From: Nitrososphaerales archaeon
GTDB taxonomy: Archaea; Thermoproteota; Nitrososphaeria; Nitrososphaerales; CADDZS01
Length of the DNA: 5,551 bases
Assembly: GCA_030043455.1 (NCBI GenBank)
Contig: JASHXQ010000226.1
Span: forward strand, 1-5,551
Reading direction: 5' to 3'
The notes under the pieces were generated by a model. The model ran no database searches, was not told the DNA's origin, and saw only the letters and a list, made by a program, of their open reading frames with translations. Positions 5,342-5,551 of this stretch are shown here, piece after piece (position 1 is the first letter of the stretch; every line of letters starts with the position of its first letter). The position numbers and the translations under genes are program-made.

Positions 5342-5398
5342 AAAGTCTTTCAACAGAGAAAACAATTGTAATAACCTGAAAATTATTTCTCTGCGTTC

Positions 5399-5551
5399 TT
5401 GTCGTCCAACGGAAACGGCCTGCTACTCGTAGCCAACAAAGGAGATGAAACTCTCAGTCTGATCGATCCTGTAGAGGGAAGCGAAATCGTAGCTGTCAAT
5501 GTGGGAGGCACGACTGCCCACGAGGTCACTGCCTCACCAGACGGCCGCTTT
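5399..5551 (+). CDS. YVTN/YncE-type beta-propeller protein, N-terminal fragment
   Basis: The frame is open from just after a TAA at 5372-5374 to the window edge, and the gene continues beyond it. No ATG or GTG precedes the conserved part, so TTG 5399 is the likeliest start and gives 51 residues. GLLLVANKGDETLSLIDP (7-24), then VNVGGTTAHEVTASPDGRF (33-51), is a classic propeller blade: a 'LLVANKGD.TLS.ID' strand pair followed by '.VGG...HEV..SPDG'. Such proteins form 6-8-bladed propellers, many of them in the lactonase/YncE superfamily; a specific activity cannot be deduced from one blade. No signal peptide is visible before the first blade, unusual because many relatives are exported, so either the protein is cytoplasmic or the true start is disturbed. 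There is no Shine-Dalgarno sequence; an AT-rich stretch at 5365-5388 could be a promoter for a leaderless message. Confidence 0.75.
   Translation, partial: MSSNGNGLLLVANKGDETLSLIDPVEGSEIVAVNVGGTTAHEVTASPDGRF

Noticed and set aside
5182..5379. Frame overlapping the membrane-protein gene and running toward the propeller gene
   Set aside because: Considered as a frameshifted signal peptide for the propeller protein, but its last residues (ESLSTEKTIVIT) are not hydrophobic enough, and the first part overlaps a well-formed two-helix protein.
1..5551. tRNA, rRNA, CRISPR array, insertion sequence or attachment site
   Set aside because: No cloverleaf-like sequence, regularly spaced repeats, transposase motif or terminal inverted repeats were seen on either strand.

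Overview
This window is a catabolic, CoA-centred gene neighbourhood followed by small accessory genes. Base composition is balanced (roughly half G+C by eye). By my hand count about half of the arginine codons in the largest gene are AGA or AGG. Several genes appear to start with TTG and lack an obvious Shine-Dalgarno sequence. This fits a mid-GC heterotrophic prokaryote. The lineage cannot be fixed from the sequence: soil bacteria such as Acidobacteria-like lineages, Leptospirales, or a heterotrophic Nitrososphaeria-type archaeon are all compatible. No insertion sequence, phage gene, RNA gene or CRISPR array was seen.

Layout. Positions 1-173 hold the C-terminal end of a MaoC-like (hotdog) enoyl-CoA hydratase. 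A 94-base gap with two hairpins follows, one of which covers the likely ribosome binding site of the next gene. Positions 268-2094 encode a thiamine-diphosphate (ThDP) enzyme of the acetolactate synthase / benzoylformate decarboxylase superfamily. Tail-to-tail with it, one base away, an acyl-CoA dehydrogenase runs leftward (3259-2096). A short AT-rich divergent region (3260-3311) separates it from a rightward class III (CaiB/BaiF) CoA-transferase (3312-4517). Next come a small charged, helical protein of unknown function (4673-4924), a 165-base gap rich in inverted repeats, an 83-residue protein with two membrane helices (5090-5341), and the 5' end of a YVTN/YncE-type beta-propeller gene (5399 to the window edge).

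How the genes may work together. A class III CoA-transferase can load an acid onto CoA, an acyl-CoA dehydrogenase can introduce a 2,3 double bond, a MaoC hydratase can add water to it, and a ThDP enzyme can make or break a C-C bond next to a carbonyl. Together they suggest breakdown of a short, branched or dicarboxylic organic acid. The substrate is not identifiable here. The two deviations most worth checking are the missing C-terminal catalytic glutamate in the acyl-CoA dehydrogenase and an extra segment before the ThDP-binding motif in the ThDP enzyme. I see no clear case for a wholly new system; the best candidates are this unassigned pathway and the structured non-coding segments.
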